Positions 8,178 through 16,729 of a stretch of 60,550 bases of DNA are shown here, one piece after another. Location: contig JABDFM010000011.1 of NCBI GenBank assembly GCA_013286565.1, positions 1 through 60,550 of the forward strand, in the 5' to 3' direction. Each line of letters opens with the position of its first letter. Positions within the stretch are counted from its first letter, which is position 1. The position numbers and the translations under genes are program-made. This DNA comes from Bacteroidota bacterium. Lineage in GTDB: Bacteria > Bacteroidota > Bacteroidia > Sphingobacteriales > Sphingobacteriaceae. The notes under the pieces are model-generated. The model did not search any database, was not told where the DNA came from, and was given only the letters and a program-made list of their open reading frames with translations.

Positions 8178-8276
8178 TTAGCTATATCATTTTAACAACA
8201 TATCAAATTAGAAAGTAAAAATCTTAAAAGTAAATAAAGCCTTAGATCACAATAGCATAAGAGTTAACACTATGTG

Positions 8277-8813
8277 TTAAATATCCTTCGCCAGCGGAAA
8301 ATCTATAGGGATATGCGTCAGGCGATAGGTATAATTGGTAAAGCTCATTACGTTGACGAGCACCATCAGGTCAATTATTGCAGCTTCCTGGTAACCTAAG
8401 GCATAAAACTCATCCAGCAATTCGTCACTTACCAAGCCTTTCTGCTCAATTATAGAGTGGATAACCCGGTAGATTACCTCCCATTTCTGATCGACAATCG
8501 TACCCGCGCGCAAAGCAAGAGTTTCTTCTTCCTTCCATCCATTTTTTATAGCCGAAAGGGTATGCGATGCCAGGCAATATTCGCAGCCATTCAGTTGGGA
8601 TACGATGAGGTAGATTGCTTCCCGGTCTTTCGCATGAAAAGTTCCCCTTGCCTGCTCGCTAACATAATGCAAATAGGAGTTAAGCGCATTGGCCGAATAA
8701 CCGATGGTCGCATACAGGTTGGGCATTTTCCCCATTAATCTTTTAAACTGGTCAAAAGCAGGCCGGGCATCTGCCGGTACTTGCTCATAGGTGGGTACGG
8801 TGAAGGGTTTCAT
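8277..8813 (-). CDS. Carboxymuconolactone decarboxylase/AhpD-like protein
   Basis: From the ATG at 8813 (MKPFTVPTYEQVP) the protein is 178 residues and contains CEYCLASHT, the CxxC-x3-H redox motif of AhpD-type alkylhydroperoxidase proteins in the CMD fold. It continues with LGYQEAAIIDLMVLVNVMSFTNYTYRLTHIPIDFP, typical of the Sphingobacteriaceae and proteobacterial versions. It likely reduces peroxides or handles a related thiol chemistry. An in-frame upstream ATG at 8873 would add a short hydrophobic stretch, but homologues start near MKPF, so 8813 is preferred. Confidence 0.85.
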   Translation of the reverse strand: MKPFTVPTYEQVPADARPAFDQFKRLMGKMPNLYATIGYSANALNSYLHYVSEQARGTFHAKDREAIYLIVSQLNGCEYCLASHTLSAIKNGWKEEETLALRAGTIVDQKWEVIYRVIHSIIEQKGLVSDELLDEFYALGYQEAAIIDLMVLVNVMSFTNYTYRLTHIPIDFPLAKDI

Positions 8814-9013
8814 AGATGTAGATTGGAGGAATAAATTTAGGGAAATTAAATTCACTAAACCAAGCTTATTCATCGTCCTAAAACCACCATCATATACAAT
8901 CCCCAATCATTTATCTATTAAATTTTGGATATATCAATTATATGCCTACTTTTAGTTGTGTCATAATTACACAATAGATAAACCAATTTTAATCTCTTTC
9001 CAGTAATCCTAAT

Positions 9014-11593
9014 ATGAAAAGAAACCTAACACGCCCAGCAATTTACTTTATCGGCTCTTTATCGTTGCTTGCTTTTGCCGTGACGATCATCAGCAGCAAT
9101 CAACCCCAAAAATGGACAGCCACAGATGATGGCGATGGTATTATATTGGTTAAAAACCCAAACGGGCCTACTTTGGGCTATTCGTCCGGTTCAGGTGTGA
9201 GAATATTGACGGTTGATGGCCTGGCTTTTAAAGACTTGAACAAAAACGGTAAATTGGATAAATATGAAGACTGGCGCCTGCCGGTTGATCTACGGGCTAA
9301 GGACCTGGCATCGCAGCTTTCGGTTGATCAGATAGCCGGGCTAATGTTATACAGCGCCCACCAGGCTATACCTGCTGCTGCGCCTGGACCTGCGGGGCCA
9401 TCTACCTATGGCGGAAAGCCATTTGCTGAGAGCGGCGCAAAAGCTTCTGATCTCACAGATCAACAAAAAACATTTTTAATAAAAGATAATCTGCGGCATG
9501 TATTGGTTACTTCGGTTCAAACCCCTGAAGTAGCTGCACAATGGAATAATAATGTACAGGCATTGGTTGAGGGCGTTGGTTTTGGTATTCCGGCTAATAA
9601 TAGTTCCGATCCACGGCATGGCACCAATTCTGGCGTAGAATATACTGCCGGTGCTGGCGGTAAAATATCACAATGGCCCGATCAATTGGGTTTAGCCGCT
9701 ACGTTCGATCCGGATGTGATCAAAGAGTTCGGTCATATTGCCGCGCAGGAATATCGTGCTTTGGGTATTGCAACTGCCTTGTCGCCTCAAATAGATATGG
9801 GTTCAGAGCCACGCTGGGTACGCATCAATGGCACTTTTGGCGAAGACCCGCTACTGGACGCAGATATGGCGCGTGCCTATGTAGATGGTTTTCAAACATC
9901 AGATGTAAACAGTGAGATAAAGGAGGGCTGGGGTTATCACAGTGTTAATGCGATGATAAAACATTGGCCAGGCGGCGGTCCTGAAGAGGGTGGAAGGGAC
10001 GCCCACTATGCTTATGGTAAATTCGCAGTGTATCCCGGCAATAATTTTGATGAGCATTTAATATCCTTTGTTGATGGCGCACTTAAACTGGATGGAAAAA
10101 CAAAAATGGCCGCCGCTGTGATGCCTTATTATACCATATCTTATGGCCGGGATATAAAGAATAAAGAAAATGATGGCAATGGCTACAGTCAATACCTCAT
10201 CACCGACCTATTGCGGAAAAAATATCATTATGATGGTGTGGTTTGTACGGACTGGGGCGTTACAGCAGACGAAGGCAAAAAACCGGATGTTTTTATGGGT
10301 AAGTCATGGGGGATGGAAACAAAAACCGTGGCTGAAAGACATTACAAAATACTGATGGCCGGGGTCGACCAATTTGGCGGCAATAATGATTCGGGCCCGG
10401 TGATCGAAGCTTATAAAATGGGCGTTAAGGATCATGGCGAGGCGTTTATGCGTGCCCGGTTTGAACAATCAGCAGTAAGATTGCTGACTAATATTTTCAG
10501 GACAGGACTTTTCGAGAACCCATATTTGAATGTGGAACACTCCAAAGAAACAGTTGGCAAACCTGAATTTATGACCGCGGGCTACAATGCCCAGTTAAAA
10601 TCCATCGTATTGCTTAAAAACAGTCAGAATGTTTTACCGCTTCAAAAAGGGAAAACGGTTTACCTGCCAAAAAAATATACGCCATCCTTAAAAGGATTCT
10701 TTGGCCCGCCATCAAAAGAGAAATGGGAAGAAGCTGTTAGTGCCGAATTATTAGGCAAATATTTTAAATCAACAGACGACCCGGATAAAGCTGATTATGC
10801 CATCGTATTTGTGAGCAGCCCAAGTGGCGGCGCGGGTTATGATAGTGACGACGTAACAAAAGGTGGGAATGGCTATGTTCCAATCACCCTGCAATACGGC
10901 GAGTATACCGCTACCAATGCAAGGGCACATAGTATTGCAGCAGGCGACCCGGTTGAGCCAGGCGTTAATGACCGGTCATACAAAGGCAAAACCATCACCG
11001 CAGCAAATTATAACGACCTGAAAACGATAAGGGAAACCAAAGCCGTGATGAAAGGTAAGCCGGTAATTGTGATAATGACCTTGTCAAAACCCGCTATTCC
11101 GGAGGAGTTTGAGAAGGATGTTAATGCCATCGTGGCCAGCTTTGGGGTGCAAAACCAGGCCATACTGGATATTTTAAGTGGCAATGCAGAACCTTCTGGT
11201 TTGTTACCCTTCCAGATGCCGAAGAATATGAAAACTGTTGAACTGCAGGATGAGGACATCCCGCATGATATGATCTGTTATAAAGATGCAGACGGAAATA
11301 CTTATGATTTTGGTTTCGGCATGAACTGGAAAGGGGTGATACACGATGCCCGTACCGATAAATATATGGATGTGATCAAAAAGCCGCGGATCATCATCAA
11401 AAACAATATGGTTATCATTACTTGCCCAACACCGGGTGTGAAAATCTATTATACTACGGATGATTCCACGCCTGCATTTGTTGAAGGCAACGAATACACT
11501 AAACCATTCCCGGTTGCTAAAATCGCCATTATAAAAGCTATTGCTAAAAAGTATGGCTATGATAACAGTAGTTTAGTTGAACGGCAACCTTAA
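9014..11593 (+). CDS. Glycoside hydrolase family 3 beta-glycosidase
   Basis: The 859-residue protein has a signal-anchor start (residues about 8-27). An EF-hand-like loop comes next (DLNKNGKLDKYEDWR, about 75-90). The GH3 (alpha/beta)8 domain has the nucleophile aspartate D413 in VVCTDWGV, and the second GH3 domain contains SIVLLKNSQNVLPL. A beta-rich C-terminus (CPTPGVKIYYTTDDSTPAFVEG) resembles the chitobiase/beta-hexosaminidase C-terminal module. It should act in the periplasm, removing terminal beta-linked sugars, with glucose or xylose as the likely residue. There is no SusCD pair next to it. Confidence 0.9.
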   Translation: MKRNLTRPAIYFIGSLSLLAFAVTIISSNQPQKWTATDDGDGIILVKNPNGPTLGYSSGSGVRILTVDGLAFKDLNKNGKLDKYEDWRLPVDLRAKDLASQLSVDQIAGLMLYSAHQAIPAAAPGPAGPSTYGGKPFAESGAKASDLTDQQKTFLIKDNLRHVLVTSVQTPEVAAQWNNNVQALVEGVGFGIPANNSSDPRHGTNSGVEYTAGAGGKISQWPDQLGLAATFDPDVIKEFGHIAAQEYRALGIATALSPQIDMGSEPRWVRINGTFGEDPLLDADMARAYVDGFQTSDVNSEIKEGWGYHSVNAMIKHWPGGGPEEGGRDAHYAYGKFAVYPGNNFDEHLISFVDGALKLDGKTKMAAAVMPYYTISYGRDIKNKENDGNGYSQYLITDLLRKKYHYDGVVCTDWGVTADEGKKPDVFMGKSWGMETKTVAERHYKILMAGVDQFGGNNDSGPVIEAYKMGVKDHGEAFMRARFEQSAVRLLTNIFRTGLFENPYLNVEHSKETVGKPEFMTAGYNAQLKSIVLLKNSQNVLPLQKGKTVYLPKKYTPSLKGFFGPPSKEKWEEAVSAELLGKYFKSTDDPDKADYAIVFVSSPSGGAGYDSDDVTKGGNGYVPITLQYGEYTATNARAHSIAAGDPVEPGVNDRSYKGKTITAANYNDLKTIRETKAVMKGKPVIVIMTLSKPAIPEEFEKDVNAIVASFGVQNQAILDILSGNAEPSGLLPFQMPKNMKTVELQDEDIPHDMICYKDADGNTYDFGFGMNWKGVIHDARTDKYMDVIKKPRIIIKNNMVIITCPTPGVKIYYTTDDSTPAFVEGNEYTKPFPVAKIAIIKAIAKKYGYDNSSLVERQP

Positions 11594-11675
11594 TATATAC
11601 AGAACAAATATTTAACCCGCTTAAAACCAAATCCCTTATTTGCTCTTGCTATATTTATAGCAAAACAAATAAACT

Positions 11676-12482
11676 ATGAATTCATACTCATTACAGGGCC
11701 AAATAGCATTAGTTACCGGTGCGGATAGCGGTATAGGCAAAGGCGTGGCAATGGTATTGGCGCAAGCGGGTGCCAAAGTGATCATCAACCATGTGGATGC
11801 ACATGAGGTTGCAGAACAAACAGTGGATGAAATAAAGGCTGCAGGAGGTGATGCTTATGCCATCCACGCGGATGTAAGCAACGAGGACGAGGTGAAAGCC
11901 ATGTACGCCGAAATGTTTCAGCAATACGGCACGATAGATATATTGGTAAACAATGCCGGTCTGCAGCGTGATTCGAAGTTTGTGGATATGACCCTGGAAC
12001 AATGGAACACCGTTATAGGCATTAACCTGACAGGGCAATTTTTATGTGCCCGCGAAGCTGCAAAAGAATTCATCCGTAGGGGAGTGGTAGCAGGAGTGAG
12101 CCGCGCCGCTGGAAAAATTATCTGCATGAGCAGTGTGCATGAAGTAATTCCATGGGGAGGACATGTTAATTACGCTACCAGCAAGGGTGGGGTAATGATG
12201 ATGATGAAAAGCATGGCACAGGAACTGGCCCCGCATAAGATCAGGGTAGTAAGCATCGGTCCCGGCGCTATACAAACACCTATCAACCACGGTGCATGGG
12301 CCACACCGGATGCCCTGAATAAGCTACTGACACTCATACCATATAACCGCATTGGCGAACCCGAAGATATCGGGAAACTGGCCGCCTGGCTGGCCTCAGA
12401 CGAGGCGGATTATATCACCGGGACTACCATATTTATGGATGGTGGGATGACACTTTACCCCGGTTTTGCTGATAATGGGTAA
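11676..12482 (+). CDS. Glucose 1-dehydrogenase-type short-chain dehydrogenase
   Basis: The 268-residue protein is a classical SDR: cofactor motif TGADSGIG at 14-21, NNAG near 93, and the catalytic pair Y166 and K170 in YATSKGG, with SS before it (MSSVHE). The C-terminus DEADYITGTTIFMDGGMTLYP is typical of glucose 1-dehydrogenase-like enzymes. It follows the GH3 gene by 82 bp in the same direction, so oxidation of a sugar released by that enzyme is plausible. The exact substrate cannot be read from the sequence. Confidence 0.85.
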   Translation: MNSYSLQGQIALVTGADSGIGKGVAMVLAQAGAKVIINHVDAHEVAEQTVDEIKAAGGDAYAIHADVSNEDEVKAMYAEMFQQYGTIDILVNNAGLQRDSKFVDMTLEQWNTVIGINLTGQFLCAREAAKEFIRRGVVAGVSRAAGKIICMSSVHEVIPWGGHVNYATSKGGVMMMMKSMAQELAPHKIRVVSIGPGAIQTPINHGAWATPDALNKLLTLIPYNRIGEPEDIGKLAAWLASDEADYITGTTIFMDGGMTLYPGFADNG

Positions 12483-12718
12483 GCACTTATGTAACTTTTA
12501 CGATAGGTAAAAACCTCTTCTATCATCAAATTGCAAAGAAATTGTTAATAAATTAACTTATTGTATAAAATACACTAAGCGTATCAAAATTTAATTAACA
12601 TAATGTAAAAATCAGGCTAAAAATCTTACTACATTTTGCAAAACTCAAAAAATAGGGCTATTGTTTATCAAATAATCATAAAAGTTATCTTAAAGTTTAA
12701 AACTTAGCAACGATACCA

Positions 12719-12726
12719 TATTTTTG
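12719..12726 (+). promoter_or_regulatory. Bacteroidota -7 box TATTTTTG
   Basis: TATTTTTG fits the TAnnTTTG consensus exactly and lies 25 bp before the ATG at 12752. A matching -33 TTG is not obvious at the standard spacing, so the call rests on the -7 element only. Confidence 0.5.
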
Positions 12727-12751
12727 TTGCGGATTTAAAATTTAAAACAAC

Positions 12752-13228
12752 ATGAAAAAATTATTTATAACTGCCGCTATTGCTACAATGTTTAGTGTTA
12801 GCGCCTTTGCCGATGGCACCAAAAAAACAGATGCTAAAGTAAGTGTTTCTTACGGCGTACTAAGTCAGTTCAACGCGGATTTTGCTGATGCAAAAGATGT
12901 AACCTGGTCTGTTAACAAAAATTTCCAGAAAGCTGATTTCATCCTTAACAATGCTAAACTGACTGCCTTTTACAACTTAAGGGGCGAGTTTGTAGCTGTA
13001 ACCCAGGATCTGGATGTTAAGGCTATCCCTGCAAAAGCACAGGCTGAAATTGCTGCAAAGTACAAAGGTTATGATGTTAATGAAGTTATCCTTCTGCAAA
13101 ACAACACTGATCTGAATGCTGATGCTGATGAAACCGCTTATTTTGTTGACCTGAAGAACGATACTAAAGAAGTATTGGTACGGATCACTCCTGAGGCTCA
13201 CATTGTATTTTACAAACAAGTAAAGTAA
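12752..13228 (+). CDS. Secreted PepSY/BLIP-like small protein
   Basis: The 158-residue protein has a clean signal peptide (MKKLFITAAIATMFSVSAFA). The mature part contains LSQFNADFADAKDVTWSVNKNFQKADFILNNAKLTAFYNLRGEFVAVTQDL and AKAQAEIAAKYKGYDVNEVI, resembling the PepSY-like fold of small periplasmic Bacteroidota proteins. A strong terminator follows. Such genes are often highly expressed single units, but their role is unknown. Confidence 0.7.
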   Translation: MKKLFITAAIATMFSVSAFADGTKKTDAKVSVSYGVLSQFNADFADAKDVTWSVNKNFQKADFILNNAKLTAFYNLRGEFVAVTQDLDVKAIPAKAQAEIAAKYKGYDVNEVILLQNNTDLNADADETAYFVDLKNDTKEVLVRITPEAHIVFYKQVK

Positions 13229-13250
13229 TTTAAAAAGAATTCAATTTTTC

Positions 13251-13284
13251 AAGCCATCCCATTTTACCGGGGTGGCTTTTTTAT
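13251..13284 (+). terminator. Rho-independent terminator
   Basis: The hairpin AAGCCATCCC / GGGGTGGCTT is followed by TTTTTATTTT, 23 bp after the stop of the secreted PepSY-like gene. Confidence 0.85.
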
Positions 13285-13364
13285 TTTCCTAAAAACCTGT
13301 TGACATAGGGTTGTCATCTGCCCTGCTTTTCTTTGTTATCAAATCATTTTAAATTAAACAGACA

Positions 13365-13889
13365 ATGGAAAACAATCTAATCAAACAGGAAACAACCGTG
13401 GCGGTTTTGGGATTCACCTCATCTGATGCCATATTAAAACACTGGCAAGGACACCGTAAGTTAACGAGGAAAGTAATTGAAGCTTTCCCTGATGACAAAC
13501 TCTTTAACTATTCCATTGGAGGGATGCGCCCTTTTTCGGAGATGGTAAACGAGATAACAGACATAGCTGACGCGGGTATACGCGATCTTTTTAAAGATGA
13601 AGCTACACCAATAGCCGAAATGGGACATCATTCTGGAAAAACTACTGTGACTACAAAAGAAGAAATGCTAAGCGCCTGGGATAAAGTAACCCACCAGATC
13701 AACACCCTTTGGCCGTTGATCCCGCAGCAGCGTTTTCATGAAATGATGAAAGCCTTCGGCGCGTATGAGGGGATAACCTCCGACATTATCCTCTATTGGA
13801 TCGATAACGAAATCCATCACAGAGGGCAGGGTTATGTTTACCTGCGGTCGTTGGGGATTGAGCCGCCAGCGTTCTGGGACAGGTATTAA
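13365..13889 (+). CDS. DinB family protein
   Basis: The 174-residue four-helix protein has the histidine positions of the DinB/YfiT metal-binding fold: HWQGH near residue 26-30 and DNEIHHRGQGYVYLRSLGIEPPAFWDRY at the C-terminus. DinB-fold proteins are thiol- or metal-dependent transferases of mostly unknown substrate, some damage-inducible. It is a single gene followed by a terminator. The substrate is unknown. Confidence 0.85.
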   Translation: MENNLIKQETTVAVLGFTSSDAILKHWQGHRKLTRKVIEAFPDDKLFNYSIGGMRPFSEMVNEITDIADAGIRDLFKDEATPIAEMGHHSGKTTVTTKEEMLSAWDKVTHQINTLWPLIPQQRFHEMMKAFGAYEGITSDIILYWIDNEIHHRGQGYVYLRSLGIEPPAFWDRY

Positions 13890-13923
13890 GATTTTCAAAT
13901 GCTTTCCTTAGATGGCGATCTCG

Positions 13924-13957
13924 AAGCGAGTGATCAGATAGGTCATTCGCTTTTTTA
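13924..13957 (+). terminator. Terminator after dinB-like gene
   Basis: AAGCGAG / TTCGCTTTTTTA enclose the loop TGATCAGATAGGTCA. The hairpin is almost identical to the one at 14629-14662 after the next gene. Confidence 0.8.
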
Positions 13958-14056
13958 TGGATTTTATCCTGATTAATACTATCTAAATATCATCAGTAAA
14001 GTATTGTATATTAAAACCTTATGCATTACCTTTATTTGATTAAACCAATTAAAACT

Positions 14057-14587
14057 ATGAGAAAGCTTATCACCGGCATGGCCATAGTCGCCTGCTTTTT
14101 TGCTGCCTGTAAGGGTAATTCAGGTTCAGCCACTACTAATGGAAGCGATAGTACCGCAACCGCATTAAAAAAGAATAAACAAACTGCTTTAAACTCGGAC
14201 ATGGGTTATAACAATAAGAGCGCGGATGCAGTTTGCAAAGATTACGCACCTGATTTTATTGATTATGGGAGCGGGGAATACCCACCATCAAAAAACCTGG
14301 ACTCCATTAAAGCAGAAACAAAAAGTTTTATTGCCGCTTACCCTGACATCAAAGGGGAAAACCTGGTAGCTGTTGCGGATAGTAATACGGTTATTGTAAC
14401 AGGCACCTGGAGCGGAACTTTTAAGGGTGAATTCATGAAAATAAAACCAACCGGAAAATTATTCAAAGTATCTGATGCTGACATTTTCACCTTTAATAAG
14501 GATGGTAAGATAGCTTCGCACAGATCTATACAATCCCTCACAACCATTTTTACCCAGTTGGGTATTCCGCTGCCGAAAAAAATGTAA
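14057..14587 (+). CDS. NTF2-like lipoprotein
   Basis: Starting at the ATG at 14057 (MRKLITGMAIVACFFAACKG) the protein is 176 residues with a lipobox FFAAC, so it should be a lipid-anchored protein. The mature part is NTF2/SnoaL-like: ADAVCKDYAPDFIDYGSGEYPPSKNLDSIKAETKSFIAAYPDIKGE and TVIVTGTWSGTFKGEF. Many relatives are ester-cyclase-like proteins of unknown activity. The upstream in-frame ATG at 14021 would spoil the signal sequence and is rejected. Confidence 0.75.
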   Translation: MRKLITGMAIVACFFAACKGNSGSATTNGSDSTATALKKNKQTALNSDMGYNNKSADAVCKDYAPDFIDYGSGEYPPSKNLDSIKAETKSFIAAYPDIKGENLVAVADSNTVIVTGTWSGTFKGEFMKIKPTGKLFKVSDADIFTFNKDGKIASHRSIQSLTTIFTQLGIPLPKKM

Positions 14588-14628
14588 GCACTTAAACAGG
14601 TGCTGTTAAGTTCTGTTTGATGAACGAA

Positions 14629-14662
14629 AAAGCGAATGATCAGATAGGTTATTCGCTTTTTT
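14629..14662 (+). terminator. Terminator after NTF2-like lipoprotein gene
   Basis: AAAGCGAAT / ATTCGCTTTTTTATT flank the loop GATCAGATAGGTT. The sequence is a near copy of the terminator at 13924-13957. Confidence 0.85.
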
Positions 14663-14703
14663 ATTCCCGTATTTCATATATACTAAACTCATCTTTTAGT
14701 CAT

Positions 14704-14739
14704 AAAAAAGCAGGTAGCGATCTACGTTACCTGCTTTTG
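14704..14739 (+). terminator. Hairpin before the racemase gene
   Basis: AAAAGCAGGTAGCG pairs with CGTTACCTGCTTTT around ATCTA. It looks like a second, bidirectional terminator or a mobile hairpin, 24 bp upstream of the racemase start. Confidence 0.6.
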
Positions 14740-14763
14740 TGCATTTAAATTTATCTTCGTTCA

Positions 14764-15453
14764 ATGAAAATTTTAGGGCTTATTGGGGGCACCAGTTGGG
14801 TGTCGACCATTGATTATTATAGGATGATCAACGAAGGGATCAACGAGCAGCTTGGCGACCTTAACTTTGCCGAGTGCATCATTCATTCGTTTAATTATGC
14901 GGATATCAAAAGAAATAATGACGCCAACGACTGGGATGCTAATTTAAGAATGATGACCGCCGCAGGGCTGAACCTGAAAAACAGCGGTGCAAAAGCCATT
15001 GTAATTTGTGCCAACACCATGCACAAAATAGCCGACCAGTTGGAGGAAAACATCCAGCTGCCTATTATCCATATCGCAACTGCTACCGCCAATGCAGTTA
15101 ACGCCGCCGGGATCAAGAAAATAGGGCTTTTAGGTACTAAATTCACCATGGAGCAGGCGTTTTACCGTGACAAGTTTACTGCATTGGGCATTGAGGTAGT
15201 TATACCCGATGATAAGGAGCGCGACTTTATCCATTACTCCATATTTGAGGAATTAGGCAGGGGATTGTTGAAACCTGAAACCAAAAGCTATTATATTGAT
15301 GTGATCAATAAACTGGCCGCAGATGGCGCCGAAGGCATTATCATGGGCTGCACCGAGATACCTTTGCTCATCAGCAGTGATGATGTGGATATCCCTCTGT
15401 TCGATACCGCCCGGATACATTCAAAAGCGGCGGTGGAGTTTGCTTTGAGCTGA
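14764..15453 (+). CDS. Aspartate/glutamate racemase family protein
   Basis: The 229-residue protein has both catalytic cysteine motifs of the family, C82 in ICANTMHK and C196 in MGCTEIPLL, plus the opening LGLIGGTSW. PLP-independent racemases interconvert L- and D-aspartate or glutamate by two-base catalysis. The similarity is to the aspartate-racemase-like YgeA branch, not to the cell-wall enzyme MurI. The ATG at 14764 is the natural start. It stands alone, so the physiological role is open. Confidence 0.9.
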   Translation: MKILGLIGGTSWVSTIDYYRMINEGINEQLGDLNFAECIIHSFNYADIKRNNDANDWDANLRMMTAAGLNLKNSGAKAIVICANTMHKIADQLEENIQLPIIHIATATANAVNAAGIKKIGLLGTKFTMEQAFYRDKFTALGIEVVIPDDKERDFIHYSIFEELGRGLLKPETKSYYIDVINKLAADGAEGIIMGCTEIPLLISSDDVDIPLFDTARIHSKAAVEFALS

Positions 15454-15602
15454 TATAATGCCCCTATATTGTTAACAAAATACCGCCAAAGTCATACTAA
15501 CATCAATTTAAATTTTGAACACTATAATCTGTATCATATCCTGATATATTTGTCATAAGGTAATCCAAATCAATAATCATTCTCTCATTAATCCATACTA
15601 CC

Positions 15603-16646
15603 ATGATTGAAACTAAAGCTTATGCTGCCCAGGATGAAAATACGCCATTGGCCCCCTGGACATTTGACAGGCGCGACGTAGGTCCGCATGATGTACAATT
15701 CGATATTTTATTTTGCGGCGTTTGCCACTCAGACCTGCACCAGATCAAGAACGATTGGTTCCCGGGTATATTCCCGATGGTACCCGGTCACGAGATCGTA
15801 GGCCGTGTAATAAAAGTGGGCGACCACGTAAAGAATTTTAAAGTAGGTGACCTGGCCGGTACCGGTTGTTTGGTTGATTCCTGCCGTGTATGCGAAAACT
15901 GCAAACAGGATCTGGAACAATACTGCTTAAACGGCAATTCGCAAACCTATAACGGTTTGGAGCAGGATCACAAAACACCAACTTACGGTGGTTATTCAAA
16001 CACCATAGTGGTTAACGAGAATTTTGTGCTGCACATTTCTGATAAATTGAACCTGGCTGCTGTTGCTCCCTTATTGTGCGCTGGCATTACTACCTATTCC
16101 CCGCTAAGACACTGGAAAGTAGGCAAAGGACATAAACTGGCCGTGTTAGGTTTAGGCGGGCTTGGCCACATGGCTGTTAAATTCGGTGTAGCTTTTGGTG
16201 CCGAGGTAACGGTATTAAGTACCTCGCCAAAGAAAGAAGAAGACGCCAAAAAACTGGGCGCGCATCATTTTGTAGTAACCTCAGATCCGGCACAAATTAA
16301 AGCTGCAAAAGGCACTTTCGATTTTATTTTAGATACCGTATCAGCGCCGCATGATTTTAATATGTACCTATCTTTATTAAGGACAAATGGTGTACATATC
16401 TGTGTTGGAGTACCTCCAGAACCGGCAGAAATTGCCGCGTTTAGCTTACTGGGCGGCAGAAAAAGCCTGGCAGGTTCGGGCATTGGCGGCATTAAAGAAA
16501 CCCAGGAAATGCTGGATTACTGCGCTGAGAACAACATTGTTTCGGATATAGAAATGATCGACATCAAAGATATCCAGGCTGCTTATGACCGCATGGTGAA
16601 AGGCGACGTACGCTACCGTTTTGTAATTGATATGGCTACTTTGTAA
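15603..16646 (+). CDS. Zinc-dependent NAD(P) alcohol dehydrogenase
   Basis: The 347-residue medium-chain dehydrogenase shows the catalytic zinc site (CGVCHSDLH near 38-46 and GHEIVG), the structural zinc cysteines (CRVCENCKQDLEQYC) and the Rossmann motif GLGGLGHM. It belongs to the cinnamyl-alcohol dehydrogenase/YahK-like group, which reduces aldehydes with NADPH. A strong bidirectional hairpin follows, separating it from the convergent peptidase gene. Confidence 0.9.
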   Translation: MIETKAYAAQDENTPLAPWTFDRRDVGPHDVQFDILFCGVCHSDLHQIKNDWFPGIFPMVPGHEIVGRVIKVGDHVKNFKVGDLAGTGCLVDSCRVCENCKQDLEQYCLNGNSQTYNGLEQDHKTPTYGGYSNTIVVNENFVLHISDKLNLAAVAPLLCAGITTYSPLRHWKVGKGHKLAVLGLGGLGHMAVKFGVAFGAEVTVLSTSPKKEEDAKKLGAHHFVVTSDPAQIKAAKGTFDFILDTVSAPHDFNMYLSLLRTNGVHICVGVPPEPAEIAAFSLLGGRKSLAGSGIGGIKETQEMLDYCAENNIVSDIEMIDIKDIQAAYDRMVKGDVRYRFVIDMATL

Positions 16647-16671
16647 TTGCATTCTATCATTTATATATATG

Positions 16672-16706
16672 AACAAAGGGATAATCATTGATTATCCCTT
16701 TGTTAT
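16672..16706. terminator. Bidirectional terminator
   Basis: The perfect 15-bp inverted repeat AACAAAGGGATAATC, ATT loop, then its complement is followed by ATTTT. It lies between the convergent dehydrogenase and peptidase genes and can serve both. Confidence 0.85.
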
Positions 16707-16729
16707 TTTAACTCTATTTTGCTGAATTT

